Assembly (NCBI GenBank): GCA_963831155.1
Contig: CAWHOY010000007.1
Location: 164,773-228,772 of the forward strand
Direction of reading: 5' to 3'
DNA from: CAVRXQ01 sp963831155
GTDB taxonomy: Bacteria > Actinomycetota > Acidimicrobiia > Acidimicrobiales > Bog-793
Length of the DNA: 64,000 nucleotides
Positions 1 through 8,570 of the stretch are shown one piece after another. Below the pieces are notes generated by a model. The model saw only the letters and a list, made by a program, of their open reading frames with translations. It was not told the origin of the DNA and made no database searches. A program made the translations under genes and the position numbers. Each line of letters starts with the position of its first letter. Position 1 is the stretch's first letter.

Positions 1-688
1 CTTTCAAGTCGTCCTGGCCGCCAAACCGGCCGAGCGGAATCCCGGGCAGCAACGCCTCGCCGAAACGTTCGAGGAGCACCTTTGACATGTCCGACGGAAA
101 CCACCCTGGAGCGATCGCGTTGACGCGGATGCCGTAGCGCGCCCATTTCCACGCAAGGTCGCGGGTGAGCGCAATGACTCCGCCCTTGCTTGCGGAGTAG
201 GCGACCGCGTCCATCATCCCGGGTCGCGAGCCGTGCAGACCGGCGACCGACGCGATGTTGATGATGGCGCCCCCTCCCTGCGCGATCATTCGACGGGCGA
301 CGGCCTGCGAAAAAAGGAAGAGGCCCGTGAGGTTGACGTCGATCACCTTCTGCCATCCCTCAAGCGGTGTCTCCTCAGCGGGCGCGCCCCAGCTCGTACC
401 GGCGTCATTGACGAGCACATCGACGCGCTCGAACTCTTCGACGGTCCGTTCGACGAGCGCTTCGATGTCGTCTGGCTGCCGGACATCGCAACGGAGCGCC
501 AGCGCCCGCACGCCAAGCTCTGAAAGCTCGGCTGCGGTTTTCTCGCACCGCTCGAGTTTGCGGGCGCAGATGACGACGTTCGAACCGAGCTCGGCGAGAG
601 CGATCGCCATTTGCCGGCCGATGCCGCTCCCGCCGCCCGTGACGATCGTCGCCTTGCCGGACAGATCGAAAAGCTCTTGTGGCCGCAT
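1..688 (-). CDS. SDR family oxidoreductase (C-terminus cut by window edge)
   Basis: NAD(P)-dependent short-chain dehydrogenase/reductase, about 229 residues visible; the 3' end runs off the left edge. Reading the minus strand from the ATG at 688 gives a Rossmann motif TGGGSGIG (residues 17-24), NDAG at 94-97 where NNAG is usual, and the catalytic set S147, Y164, K168 (YSASK). A short PGW segment follows the active site, as in classical SDRs. It starts divergently from the acyl-CoA dehydrogenase at 709, only 20 bp away, so the two probably share a control region. The neighbours (acyl-CoA dehydrogenase, a second SDR, APH-type kinase) suggest oxidation or reduction of a hydroxyacyl-CoA. Substrate is inferred from context only. 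Confidence 0.9.
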   Translation of the reverse strand, partial: MRPQELFDLSGKATIVTGGGSGIGRQMAIALAELGSNVVICARKLERCEKTAAELSELGVRALALRCDVRQPDDIEALVERTVEEFERVDVLVNDAGTSWGAPAEETPLEGWQKVIDVNLTGLFLFSQAVARRMIAQGGGAIINIASVAGLHGSRPGMMDAVAYSASKGGVIALTRDLAWKWARYGIRVNAIAPGWFPSDMSKVLLERFGEALLPGIPLGRFGGQDDLK

Positions 689-708
689 CGGTGTGCGATG
701 GTAACGGA

Positions 709-1917
709 ATGACGGTCAACTCCCTCGGTGTCCCCGTCGAGCACGAAAAGCTGCGCGAGCGATACCGCGTGTTCATGGAGTCCGACGTCTACCCGAACGA
801 AATGGCGCTGTCGCGTGAGGACGACGAGGCGGAGTCGCTGCTCGCCGAACTGCGCGCCAGGGCGAAGTCCGAAGGGCTCTGGGCACCGCACCTACCGCAT
901 GAGGCGGGTGGCACAGGACTCGGCTTCCTCGCGTACGCGAACCTCAACGAGGAGATCGGCCGCGTCACCTGGGCTCAACTGATCTTCAACTGTCAAGCAC
1001 CCGACGCCGGCAACGGGGAGATCCTCCACCTGTTCGGAACCGACGCGCAGAAAGAGCGCTTCTTGAAGCCGCTCGTTGAAGGCGAAGCTCGATCCTTCTT
1101 CTCGATGACCGAGCCCGACGTCTCCGGCGCAGACCCGACCGGTCTCAGAACGACGGCAGTTTTAGACGGGGACGAGTGGGTGATCGACGGCACAAAGTGG
1201 TTCTCCTCCGGGGCCGAAGGCGCCGCCTTCGGCATCGTGATGGCCGTCACCGACCCCGACGCGGAGCCCCATCGGCGGATGAGCCAGATCCTCGTCCCAG
1301 CCGACGCGCCGGGCATCGAGATCGAGGCGGTGCCGGTGTTCGGTCACCGCGGCCGCGGTTGGTCGACGCACTGCGAGGTGCGCTACTCGGGCGTCCGCGC
1401 GCCGGCCGAGAACATCCTCGGCGAGCGCGGTGACGGCTTCCTGATCGCGCAGAAGCGACTCGGACCGGGCCGCATCCATCACGTCATGCGCTGGCTCGGC
1501 CAGATGCAGCGCGCGTTCGAGCTGATGTGCATACGAGCGCTCGAGCGCGACGCCTTCGGCGGTCCGCTCGCCGAGAAACAAACGGTGCAGAACTGGATCG
1601 CCGACTCGGCCGCCGAGATCCACGCCTGCCGGCTGATGACCTACGACGCCGCACGCAAGATCGACGAAGGCGCCGACGCGCGCGTCGAGATCTCGCTGAT
1701 CAAGTTCTACGCGGCGACGGCTCTCTCGAATGTGATCGACCGCGCCGTCCAGGTTCACGGCGGCCTCGGTCTCACCGATCGCTCGCCGCTCTCGCACATG
1801 TATGTGATGGCCCGCGGCGGCCATATTTACGACGGCCCCGACGAAGTGCACCGCATGGTCGTGAGCCGGCGCATCCTGAGGTCCTTCTCCAAAGGCGAGC
1901 CCTGGACGTTTCGCTAG
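709..1917 (+). CDS. Acyl-CoA dehydrogenase, ACAD10/11-like
   Basis: FAD-dependent acyl-CoA dehydrogenase of about 402 residues, near the usual family length. Visible motifs are MTEPDVSGAD (about residue 132, flavin/substrate region), IDGTKWFSSGA, QVHGGLGLTD and DGPDEVHRM near the C-terminus. The DGPDEVH form is characteristic of the ACAD10/ACAD11 and LvaC-like branch. I chose the ATG at 709 (MTVNSLGV); an in-frame upstream GTG at 679 would overlap the divergent SDR start. The gene ends in a 4-bp convergent overlap with the SDR at 1914-2627. An APH-type phosphotransferase lies two genes away, as expected if the two act in sequence on a 4-hydroxyacyl-CoA (inference). Confidence 0.92.
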   Translation: MTVNSLGVPVEHEKLRERYRVFMESDVYPNEMALSREDDEAESLLAELRARAKSEGLWAPHLPHEAGGTGLGFLAYANLNEEIGRVTWAQLIFNCQAPDAGNGEILHLFGTDAQKERFLKPLVEGEARSFFSMTEPDVSGADPTGLRTTAVLDGDEWVIDGTKWFSSGAEGAAFGIVMAVTDPDAEPHRRMSQILVPADAPGIEIEAVPVFGHRGRGWSTHCEVRYSGVRAPAENILGERGDGFLIAQKRLGPGRIHHVMRWLGQMQRAFELMCIRALERDAFGGPLAEKQTVQNWIADSAAEIHACRLMTYDAARKIDEGADARVEISLIKFYAATALSNVIDRAVQVHGGLGLTDRSPLSHMYVMARGGHIYDGPDEVHRMVVSRRILRSFSKGEPWTFR

Positions 1918-2627
1918 TCGAGTTCGTTGCGCAGACGATCGGGCGGAGGACCGACGGGGGCCCCGGTCGCGTCGCGCGGCCCGGGGACGTTCGGGAAGCG
2001 AAACGGCTCCGGATCCCGTCCAGGCTGCACGACCCAGACCTTCCCGGTCCCGCCGTCGCGTGCCGCACGGAGGACCGTCCGGGCGACCTCTTCGGGCCGA
2101 AGCAGCGGGAATCCCGACCGTTCCAATATCTCCCTTGTCGCCGAGATGAGCGGGGTGTCGGCGATTCCCGGAGCGACGGCGCTGATGCGAATACCGCGTC
2201 GTTCGAGCTGTGGCGCGACGCTGCGCACGAAACCGACGACGGCATGCTTGGTTAGCGAATAGAGCGGATCACTCGGAAGCGGCACGAGGCCAGCGAGCGA
2301 GGCGGTCGCGACGATCGCGCTGCCGGGTTCCATCACCGCTGCGAGGCGGCGCGTTCCGAGGACAACGCCGTCCACGTTCGCGGCCAAGATGCGACGGTAC
2401 GCATCATCCGATATGGCTGAGAACTCGGATTCGCCCGTTGTCACACCGGCGTTCAAGCTGGCGAGATCGACGGGTCCGATCTCGTCCCAGGCGCGCGGGT
2501 TCGCGACATCGAAGCCGTCGCGCAGGTCGAGCACGCGCACGTCGACGCCCTCTTCCTCGAGCAGCGCGACCAGCGCCGCTCCGATCCCAGATGCTCCCCC
2601 GGTGACAAGGGCCGTGCGCGGAAACAC
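1914..2627 (-). CDS. SDR family oxidoreductase
   Basis: Second short-chain dehydrogenase, 237 residues. TGGASGIG lies at residues 9-16, LNAG at 58-61, and the catalytic residues S110, Y123 and K127 (YSLTK) are all present. The C-terminal 30 residues are rich in Pro and Arg (EPFRFPNVPGPRD) and extend past the usual SDR core. It converges on the acyl-CoA dehydrogenase with a 4-bp overlap and is divergent from the LLM gene at 2648, about 20 bp away. In LvaD-like systems an SDR oxidises the 3-hydroxyacyl-CoA made after isomerisation; that role is possible here but not shown by sequence alone. Confidence 0.9.
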   Translation of the reverse strand: MFPRTALVTGGASGIGAALVALLEEEGVDVRVLDLRDGFDVANPRAWDEIGPVDLASLNAGVTTGESEFSAISDDAYRRILAANVDGVVLGTRRLAAVMEPGSAIVATASLAGLVPLPSDPLYSLTKHAVVGFVRSVAPQLERRGIRISAVAPGIADTPLISATREILERSGFPLLRPEEVARTVLRAARDGGTGKVWVVQPGRDPEPFRFPNVPGPRDATGAPVGPPPDRLRNELD

Positions 2628-2647
2628 GGCGCCTACAGTAAGCGTCT

Positions 2648-3571
2648 GTGCGCGTCGGACTGACTATCCCTTTTCAAGGAGTCTCATTAACCGAGCTACC
2701 CGACCTCGTGCGACGCATCGAGGCGGCAGGCTACGACAGCCTCTGGACCGAGGAGTCGGTCAATTTCGACGGCATCACACCGCTCGTCATCGCCGCTCAG
2801 CACAGCGAGCGTCTTCGGCTCGCGAGCGGCATCATCAACGTTTTCACACGCGGTCCAGCGCTTCTTGCGCAAACTGCCGCAGCGCTCGCGGAGCTGAGCG
2901 GTGGCCGATTCGTATTCGGGCTCGGGACCTCTTCGAACGTGATCGTCGAACAGTGGAACGGCATCCCCTTCACGCGACCCCTCGAAAAGATGCGCGACAC
3001 CGTGGAATACCTGCGCGGTGTGCTCTCAGGTGAGCGCGGGCCCGGCGGTTTCCGGCTGCCACGACCGCCGACGCGACCTGTCCCGATCGTTGTCGCCGCG
3101 TTGCGCCCGTCGATGCTGCGACTTGCGGCTCAAATCGGCGACGGTGCCTTCACGAATTTCCTCCCACTCGGCAGCGCTTCGACGGTGGTCGACGCGTTCG
3201 GATCCCCCGACAAAGAGCTCGTGTGTCGCTTCTTCGTCGTGCCTGGGCCGGAAGACGAGGCCCTCGCAGTCGCGAGACGTGTCTTCGTCGCGTACGCGAC
3301 CGTGCCGGTCTATTCGGAGTTCTTCCGTTGGCTCGGATGGTCGGAGGCGGTCGACCCGGTCGTTGCCGCCTGGAACGCCGGTGACCGGTCGCAGGCTCTC
3401 GAGCTTGTCAGGGATGATCTTGTGCGCGAGACGTTCTTAATCGGCCCGTTGGCAGGACAACGCGAACGATTGAAGGCGTTTGCCGAGGCGGGCGTCGACA
3501 CCGCCGTACTCGCCGTGATCGCGCCGCCATCGGAACTCGACTCTGTGATCGACGCCTTCGCGCCCGCGTAG
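2648..3571 (+). CDS. LLM-class flavin/F420-dependent oxidoreductase
   Basis: Luciferase-like monooxygenase family TIM-barrel protein, 307 residues, GTG start. The N-terminus MRVGLTIPFQG, the EAAGYDSLWTEES segment, LRLASGIINVFTRGP and the GRFVFGLGTSS segment are typical of F420-dependent LLM enzymes of actinobacteria. Such enzymes move hydride between reduced F420 (or FMN) and ketones, imines or enoyl-type substrates. It is immediately followed by the phosphotransferase at 3574 with a 2-bp gap, so the two are surely co-transcribed. Cofactor choice between F420 and FMN cannot be settled by eye; the actinobacterial context favours F420. Confidence 0.85.
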   Translation: MRVGLTIPFQGVSLTELPDLVRRIEAAGYDSLWTEESVNFDGITPLVIAAQHSERLRLASGIINVFTRGPALLAQTAAALAELSGGRFVFGLGTSSNVIVEQWNGIPFTRPLEKMRDTVEYLRGVLSGERGPGGFRLPRPPTRPVPIVVAALRPSMLRLAAQIGDGAFTNFLPLGSASTVVDAFGSPDKELVCRFFVVPGPEDEALAVARRVFVAYATVPVYSEFFRWLGWSEAVDPVVAAWNAGDRSQALELVRDDLVRETFLIGPLAGQRERLKAFAEAGVDTAVLAVIAPPSELDSVIDAFAPA

Positions 3572-3573
3572 AG

Positions 3574-4665
3574 GTGGCTGGGGTCGAGCCCGACATCGTC
3601 GAATCCGACGCCGAGGCGGCGACGCTTTCACGGCAGCCGCTGCTCGTCCTCGATCGGGTGCGCGGCTTCCTCGACGAGCACGAACTCGGATCGGGAGCCG
3701 TCAAGGCGACCCGAATCGGCTCCGGTGGCGGCTCGAACTTCTCGTTCCTGGTTGAGCGCGGCGACGATCGCTACGTGTTGCGGCGCCCGCCCCGGCCGCC
3801 GCTCCCCCCTTCCGCGCACGACGTCGTGCGTGAGGCCAACCTCCAGCTGGCGCTGGCGCGATTCGGCATCCGTGTACCACGCATTCGGGCCGTCTGCGAC
3901 GACGAGTCCTTGCTCGGCGTGCCTTTCTACATGGCGGATTACATCGAAGGAGTCGTCGTCGCCGACGAACTCCCAACCGAACTACAGCAGGATGAGGAGG
4001 CGCGGCGACTCCTTGGATACGACCTCGTTGACACGCTCGTCGAGATCCACGCGGTGGATGTATCCGCGCCTGCGCTCGCCCATTTCTCGCGTCCCGGCAG
4101 TTACCTCGAGCGCCAGGTGCGCCGTTTCTCTCAGCTCTGGGAGGTGAACGCGACCCGAGAACTTCCGCTCGTCGCCGACGTCGGGGCCCGACTCGCGGAA
4201 TCGATGCCCGAGCCGCTGACGCCGACGGTCGTCCATGGCGACTACCGGCTCGGGAACATGATCGTCGCGCCCAACCCCCCAAACCGAATCGTCGCGGTCT
4301 TGGACTGGGAGATGGGGGCGATCGGTGATCCGCGCGCGGACTTGGGGTACCTCCTCGCCACGTACTCCGAGCCGGGAGGCGAGTCGAGCCCGCTCGGCAC
4401 GTCGCCCGTGACGTCAGTTCCGGGCTTTCCTTCACGCGAAGAGCTCGCTAACCGCTACGTGGAAAGCAGCGGTCGCAAGGTGGAGTTGCTCGCCTGGTTT
4501 GAAGCGCTCGCTCTTTGGAAAGCGGCGGTGTTCTGCGAAGCGATCTATGGCCGTTTCACCCGGGGAGAACTCACTGCCGACGACGCGCGGGCGGCGCGAT
4601 TCGAAGAGATCGTTCCTGCGTTGGCGGTGACTGCATCGGCACATCTCGATGCGCTGCGCGTCTGA
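3574..4665 (+). CDS. Phosphotransferase family protein (APH fold, LvaA/ACAD10-11 kinase-like)
   Basis: Aminoglycoside-phosphotransferase-fold small-molecule kinase, 363 residues, GTG start. Seen: glycine-rich nucleotide loop IGSGGGSNFSF (48-58), YVLRRPP with the ATP-contacting region, catalytic loop HGDYRLGN (221-228) with Asp223 and Asn228, and the metal-binding LDWEMGAIGDP region (about 243-253). The YVLRRPPxxP pattern is typical of the ACAD10/11-type kinases and of LvaA, which phosphorylates 4-hydroxyacyl-CoA so that phosphate can later be eliminated. An aminoglycoside-resistance function is unlikely given the metabolic neighbours. Confidence 0.87.
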   Translation: MAGVEPDIVESDAEAATLSRQPLLVLDRVRGFLDEHELGSGAVKATRIGSGGGSNFSFLVERGDDRYVLRRPPRPPLPPSAHDVVREANLQLALARFGIRVPRIRAVCDDESLLGVPFYMADYIEGVVVADELPTELQQDEEARRLLGYDLVDTLVEIHAVDVSAPALAHFSRPGSYLERQVRRFSQLWEVNATRELPLVADVGARLAESMPEPLTPTVVHGDYRLGNMIVAPNPPNRIVAVLDWEMGAIGDPRADLGYLLATYSEPGGESSPLGTSPVTSVPGFPSREELANRYVESSGRKVELLAWFEALALWKAAVFCEAIYGRFTRGELTADDARAARFEEIVPALAVTASAHLDALRV

Positions 4666-4703
4666 CCGAGCGATCACATCGAAGCGATCACGATCACGCT
4701 CGG
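4666..4703. terminator. Stem-loop between convergent genes
   Basis: CCGAGCG (4666-4672) directly after the kinase stop codon pairs perfectly with CGCTCGG (4697-4703), leaving a 24-nt loop. It sits between two convergent genes, so a bidirectional terminator is plausible. There is no T-run, and a second smaller hairpin (4720-4724 with 4735-4739) follows. Confidence 0.3.
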
Positions 4704-4743
4704 GGAGTCGAGAAAGGCGGCCTCCTCCACAGACGAGGCGGCT

Positions 4744-7700
4744 TCAGCCGGGTAACGCTGAGGCGGCACGCTGTGCCGGGTAGCGCTCCGCCAGGCGATC
4801 AAGCAGCGGCGTGACCCCGAGCAATTCGATTCCGTCACGCGCGGCCGCGGCTGCTTCCGCTGCCTCTGGGCGCGAGTCGAGCAGGAACGCCATGTCGACT
4901 TGGCAAAGGGCGAGATCGAATGGCGCCTCGAGCTCTCGCCACGCCCGAGTGGCACCCGTGTACGTCGCCACCGATTGGTCGAGCTCACCGCTCAGTGCTG
5001 CGACACCAGCTTCGACAGTTTGCCGCAATGCGTCCATCCGGCGTCCATGGAAGTTGTCGATCGCAGCACGCGCTGTGGCCGCTCGTTCCCTGTCCCGCAA
5101 CCACAGCGCCGCTCGCGCCTGGACCTGGAGGGCGGACGGGCCGTTGATGCCGGCGGGGTCGACTGCGACCGCCGCCTCGGCACCGGCGTACGCGGATTCG
5201 AGTTCGCCGGAGATGAGACGCATTAGCGCGAGGTACCAGAGGTTGGTCGCGCGCATGTGAATGTACGCCGCGGCTTCCGTTTCCTTTGCGAGCCGCTCAA
5301 GCTCGCGAATTGCTTGGCCGATGTCGCCGGTCAGCCCTTCGAGCAACGCTCTCGCGCAGTCTCGAAAATGCATCTGGCTGCTGTTCTCCTCTCCGAGGTG
5401 CATCGCGTCGACATCGGCAATCGCGCTGCGAGCCGTATCCCACTCGCCGAGGAGGAGCGAGAACTCGGCCACGTTGAGGAGGTTGATCGTTTCGAGCGGG
5501 CGGTTTCCGGCTCGGCGCGCCACAGGGACCGCCCTCAGCGCCGCGTTCAAGGACTCGCGCGGCTCGTCGTCGGTCGCCGTAACGCCGAGAGAAGTGAGGT
5601 AGTCGGCCAGTTGGCCGAGCAGCCCGCTCGTCTCGGCGATCGCGACTCCCCCTCTATACAAGATGAGGGCCTCTTTGTGACGGCCCATCGAAAAGAGCGA
5701 ATGAGCCTTTGATTGGAGGGCTTCGAGAAAGGTCTCCGGGGCGTCGAGATGCTCGACGATGGCGAGGGCCCGTTCGGCCCAGTCGTGCGCGCGCCGCTGT
5801 TCGCCGACCATTGTCGCCAGCGCCGCCATCGTCTGGGCGAGCTCCGCGCGTACGTGTTGGTCACCGTCGGCGTCAAGCGACTCAAAGGCCGCCTCGGAAC
5901 GTCGCGACGCTTCATCGAATCTTCCAAGGAAAGCGAGCGGAATCGCCGCCCGTGCGACGGCGCGGCCGGCGGCGTCGCGGTCTCCGGCAGCGTCGAAGTC
6001 CCGATGCGCCTGCTCGTAGAGCTCGACGGCGCGTTCGTTCGAGCCCGAAAGCTGTGCCGCCCGGCCGGCGAGCAGCGAAAGCGTGCCGCGCTCTCCGGTT
6101 GCCGACGGGATCTCGAGCGCCTGGTCGAGGTAGGAGAGCGCCTGTTCCGGCGCCCCCAACGAGAGTGCGCGTTGCCCGGCGCCGACGAGCGACTCGCGAG
6201 CCCGCGCCCCGAGCTCGTCACGTTCGGGTCCTTCAGGAGATGTTCGGTGCGCCTCGAGATAGTGGGCGGCGACGACCCCGACGAGCTCGTCGTCAACAAG
6301 TGACTCGTAATACCTGGCGGCCAAGAGGTGTTTTCCCCGCCGGTCCTTGCGCGAAAGCGTCGAGTAGGCGACCTCGCGGATGACGCTCTGCAGAAAGCCA
6401 TACTGGCCGCGCTCTGGCGAACGCGGATCGATGTCGACGGAGAGGAACTCTTTCCGAGCGAGATCGCGGAGCTGACTCTCGAGCTCTTCTTTCCCCCTTC
6501 CCGTCAATGCCGAAAGTGCACTCGTGCTGAAGCTCTTTCCGAGCACGGCCGCGTCTTGAATAAGGGCGCGCTCGCCCTCTGGCAACGAGTCAAGCCGCGA
6601 GGCAATCAGGGCATGCAAGCTGTCCGGTATCTCGAAGTCGGTGAGTTCGCCCGAGGCCTCGTAGGTTCCGCCCCGTTCCCTCAGAAGGCCGTTGCCCGAG
6701 AGCATGCGAACGATTTCCACCGCGTAGAGCGGCACGCCTTCAGCTCGTTCGAGGATCGCCGCTGACAACGAAGCCGGGATTTCTTGAATCATCCCTTTGA
6801 GGAGTTCACCCATCGCCTCACTGTCGAGCGGCTCGAGGTGGAGCGAAGTGAAACTGCGCTGCCCCGCTCCCCAACTCGGGCGCCTCTCGAACAGTTCCGG
6901 GCGGGCGAGAACGACAACGAGAATGGGGTGACTCTTTGACCATTCGAGTACGAATTCGATGAAGTCGATCATTCCGGAATCGGCCCACTGGAGATCCTCG
7001 AAGACCATAACGACCGGCGCGCGTTCCGCAATGTGCTCAAAGAACGTCCGCCAAGCGGAGAAAGTCTCCTCGCGCGCCCCCTGTGGCGAGGCGGAAAGGC
7101 CGAGAAGGTGGGCGAGGCGTGTTTCGATCCAAGAGCGCTCGTCCTTGTCGGCGACGAACTCGTCCACGGAGTCGGCGAGCTTCCTTCGCGCGGAGGAATG
7201 CTCCTCGTCTTCGGCGATCCCGGCGCGCATCCGGATCATCTCGGCGAGGGCCCAGAAGCTGATGCCCTCCCCGTAGGCGGGGCTGCGACCCTGGTGCCAG
7301 TAGATCGTCTCGACCAGCCCGTCGACGTATTTCTGGAACTCCCACGCGAGGCGGCTCTTTCCGATGCCGGGTATTCCTGTTACCGAGACGAGCCGAGCAC
7401 GTCGTTCCCGCCCGACACCATCGAGCGCGTCCTTGAGTGAGCGGAGCTCCTCGACACGTCCGACGAATGGCGCCTCGATGCCCCTTGGTCGTCCGACCCC
7501 TTGACGTTGCGCCACCACCCGCAGCGCACGCCAGGCGTGGACGGTCTCTTCCTTCCCCTTCAGGACGAGCTCACCGGCGTCGACGTAGGAAATGGCGTGG
7601 TTCGTTGATGTGAACGTCGCCTCGCCGACGAGTGCCGAGCGCGGATCGGCCACGTTCTGCAGCCGGGAGGCGGTATTGACGAGGTCGCCGGCAACCATCC

Positions 7701-8271
7701 TTTCGCCGATGCCGCCGCGGTTGATCGCGGCCTCTCCCGTCATGACGCCGGCGCGCGCCGCGAGCCCGGGGACATTGACTTCTGTACCGAGGGCGGTGAT
7801 CGCCTCGATGAGGTCGAGGCCACAGCGAACCGCCCGCTCGGCGTCGTCTTCGTGGGCGACCGTCGCTCCCCAAACCGCAAAGACGGCGTCGCCGATGAAA
7901 TTGTCGACGAAGCCCCCGTATCTTTCGATGACTGACCGGCAAACCTCGGCGAAACGCATGAGAAGGTCGCGAACCTCTTCGGCGTCCCGACTCTCCGAAA
8001 GGCTCGTAAATCCCACGAGGTCAGCGAACAGGACTGAAACCAGCCTGCGCTCGGCAAGAGAGGGTCCCGGTGGTGTCGACTCGACTTCCCTCCCTTGCGG
8101 TTGCGTGCCTGTAACCGCTGGCGAAACCGCCGTTCCGCACTGCTCGCAGAAGCGTTGTCCTGTCTGCACCGGAGCGCCGCAGGCGCTGCAGGCGAGCAGC
8201 ATTGTGTAGCCACAACTGCCGCAAAAGCGAGCCGACGAGCTGGCTTCAACGCCACAATTCGAACAGCGCAC
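4744..8271 (-). CDS. Zinc-ribbon / class III nucleotide cyclase / ATPase / TPR signalling protein
   Basis: Large multidomain protein, 1,175 residues. Order: two zinc ribbons (C3, C6, C17, C20; C28, C31, C42, C45); class III adenylate/guanylate cyclase domain (about 75-235) with VLFADLVGFTSLSE and NFIGDAVFAVWG; AAA/STAND-type ATPase with Walker A GIPGIGKS (about 300) and a Walker B-like VMVFEDLQWAD; then a long alpha-helical, Ala/Leu/Glu-rich region resembling TPR repeats to the C-terminus. The position before FIGD that is usually Lys (adenine-selecting in many class III cyclases) is Asn, so ATP preference is doubtful. Family members are actinobacterial signalling ATPases of mostly unknown input. 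It stands alone between a convergent kinase gene and a divergent tRNA. Confidence 0.9.
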   Translation of the reverse strand: MRCSNCGVEASSSARFCGSCGYTMLLACSACGAPVQTGQRFCEQCGTAVSPAVTGTQPQGREVESTPPGPSLAERRLVSVLFADLVGFTSLSESRDAEEVRDLLMRFAEVCRSVIERYGGFVDNFIGDAVFAVWGATVAHEDDAERAVRCGLDLIEAITALGTEVNVPGLAARAGVMTGEAAINRGGIGERMVAGDLVNTASRLQNVADPRSALVGEATFTSTNHAISYVDAGELVLKGKEETVHAWRALRVVAQRQGVGRPRGIEAPFVGRVEELRSLKDALDGVGRERRARLVSVTGIPGIGKSRLAWEFQKYVDGLVETIYWHQGRSPAYGEGISFWALAEMIRMRAGIAEDEEHSSARRKLADSVDEFVADKDERSWIETRLAHLLGLSASPQGAREETFSAWRTFFEHIAERAPVVMVFEDLQWADSGMIDFIEFVLEWSKSHPILVVVLARPELFERRPSWGAGQRSFTSLHLEPLDSEAMGELLKGMIQEIPASLSAAILERAEGVPLYAVEIVRMLSGNGLLRERGGTYEASGELTDFEIPDSLHALIASRLDSLPEGERALIQDAAVLGKSFSTSALSALTGRGKEELESQLRDLARKEFLSVDIDPRSPERGQYGFLQSVIREVAYSTLSRKDRRGKHLLAARYYESLVDDELVGVVAAHYLEAHRTSPEGPERDELGARARESLVGAGQRALSLGAPEQALSYLDQALEIPSATGERGTLSLLAGRAAQLSGSNERAVELYEQAHRDFDAAGDRDAAGRAVARAAIPLAFLGRFDEASRRSEAAFESLDADGDQHVRAELAQTMAALATMVGEQRRAHDWAERALAIVEHLDAPETFLEALQSKAHSLFSMGRHKEALILYRGGVAIAETSGLLGQLADYLTSLGVTATDDEPRESLNAALRAVPVARRAGNRPLETINLLNVAEFSLLLGEWDTARSAIADVDAMHLGEENSSQMHFRDCARALLEGLTGDIGQAIRELERLAKETEAAAYIHMRATNLWYLALMRLISGELESAYAGAEAAVAVDPAGINGPSALQVQARAALWLRDRERAATARAAIDNFHGRRMDALRQTVEAGVAALSGELDQSVATYTGATRAWRELEAPFDLALCQVDMAFLLDSRPEAAEAAAAARDGIELLGVTPLLDRLAERYPAQRAASALPG

Positions 8272-8372
8272 AGACCTACCCCCGTTGTTCCGAACGAGCG
8301 TAGTGAGCTAGTCGCGTCTCGAGGAGGGGACTCCGCCCGAGGCGGTCGCGCTCCGTGAGAGGCTTTCGACGC

Positions 8373-8455
8373 GCGGGTGTGGCGGAATTTGGCAGACGCG
8401 CCGGGTTTAGGTCCCGGTCCCTTCGGGGGTGGAGGTTCGACTCCTCTCGCCCGCA
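8373..8455 (+). tRNA. tRNA-Leu (anticodon UAG)
   Basis: An 83-nt cloverleaf can be folded by eye. Acceptor GCGGGTG (8373-8379) pairs with CGCCCGC (8448-8454) with one G-T pair and discriminator A at 8455. The anticodon stem CCGGG/CCCGG encloses TTTAGGT, giving anticodon TAG. The variable arm TCCCTTCGGGGG is long, as in class II tRNAs, and the T-loop reads GGTTCGACTCC. CCA is not encoded. Confidence 0.96.
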
Positions 8456-8570
8456 CGCACGTAGCTCTTTGCGAACCGATCGCACGATGTGCGGCGTCTA
8501 TACGCGACCGAAGCGCGGGCGGCGTCGGTGTGCAGGATCTCTGGCTCAAACGGAAAAAGGGAGTCGCGAA

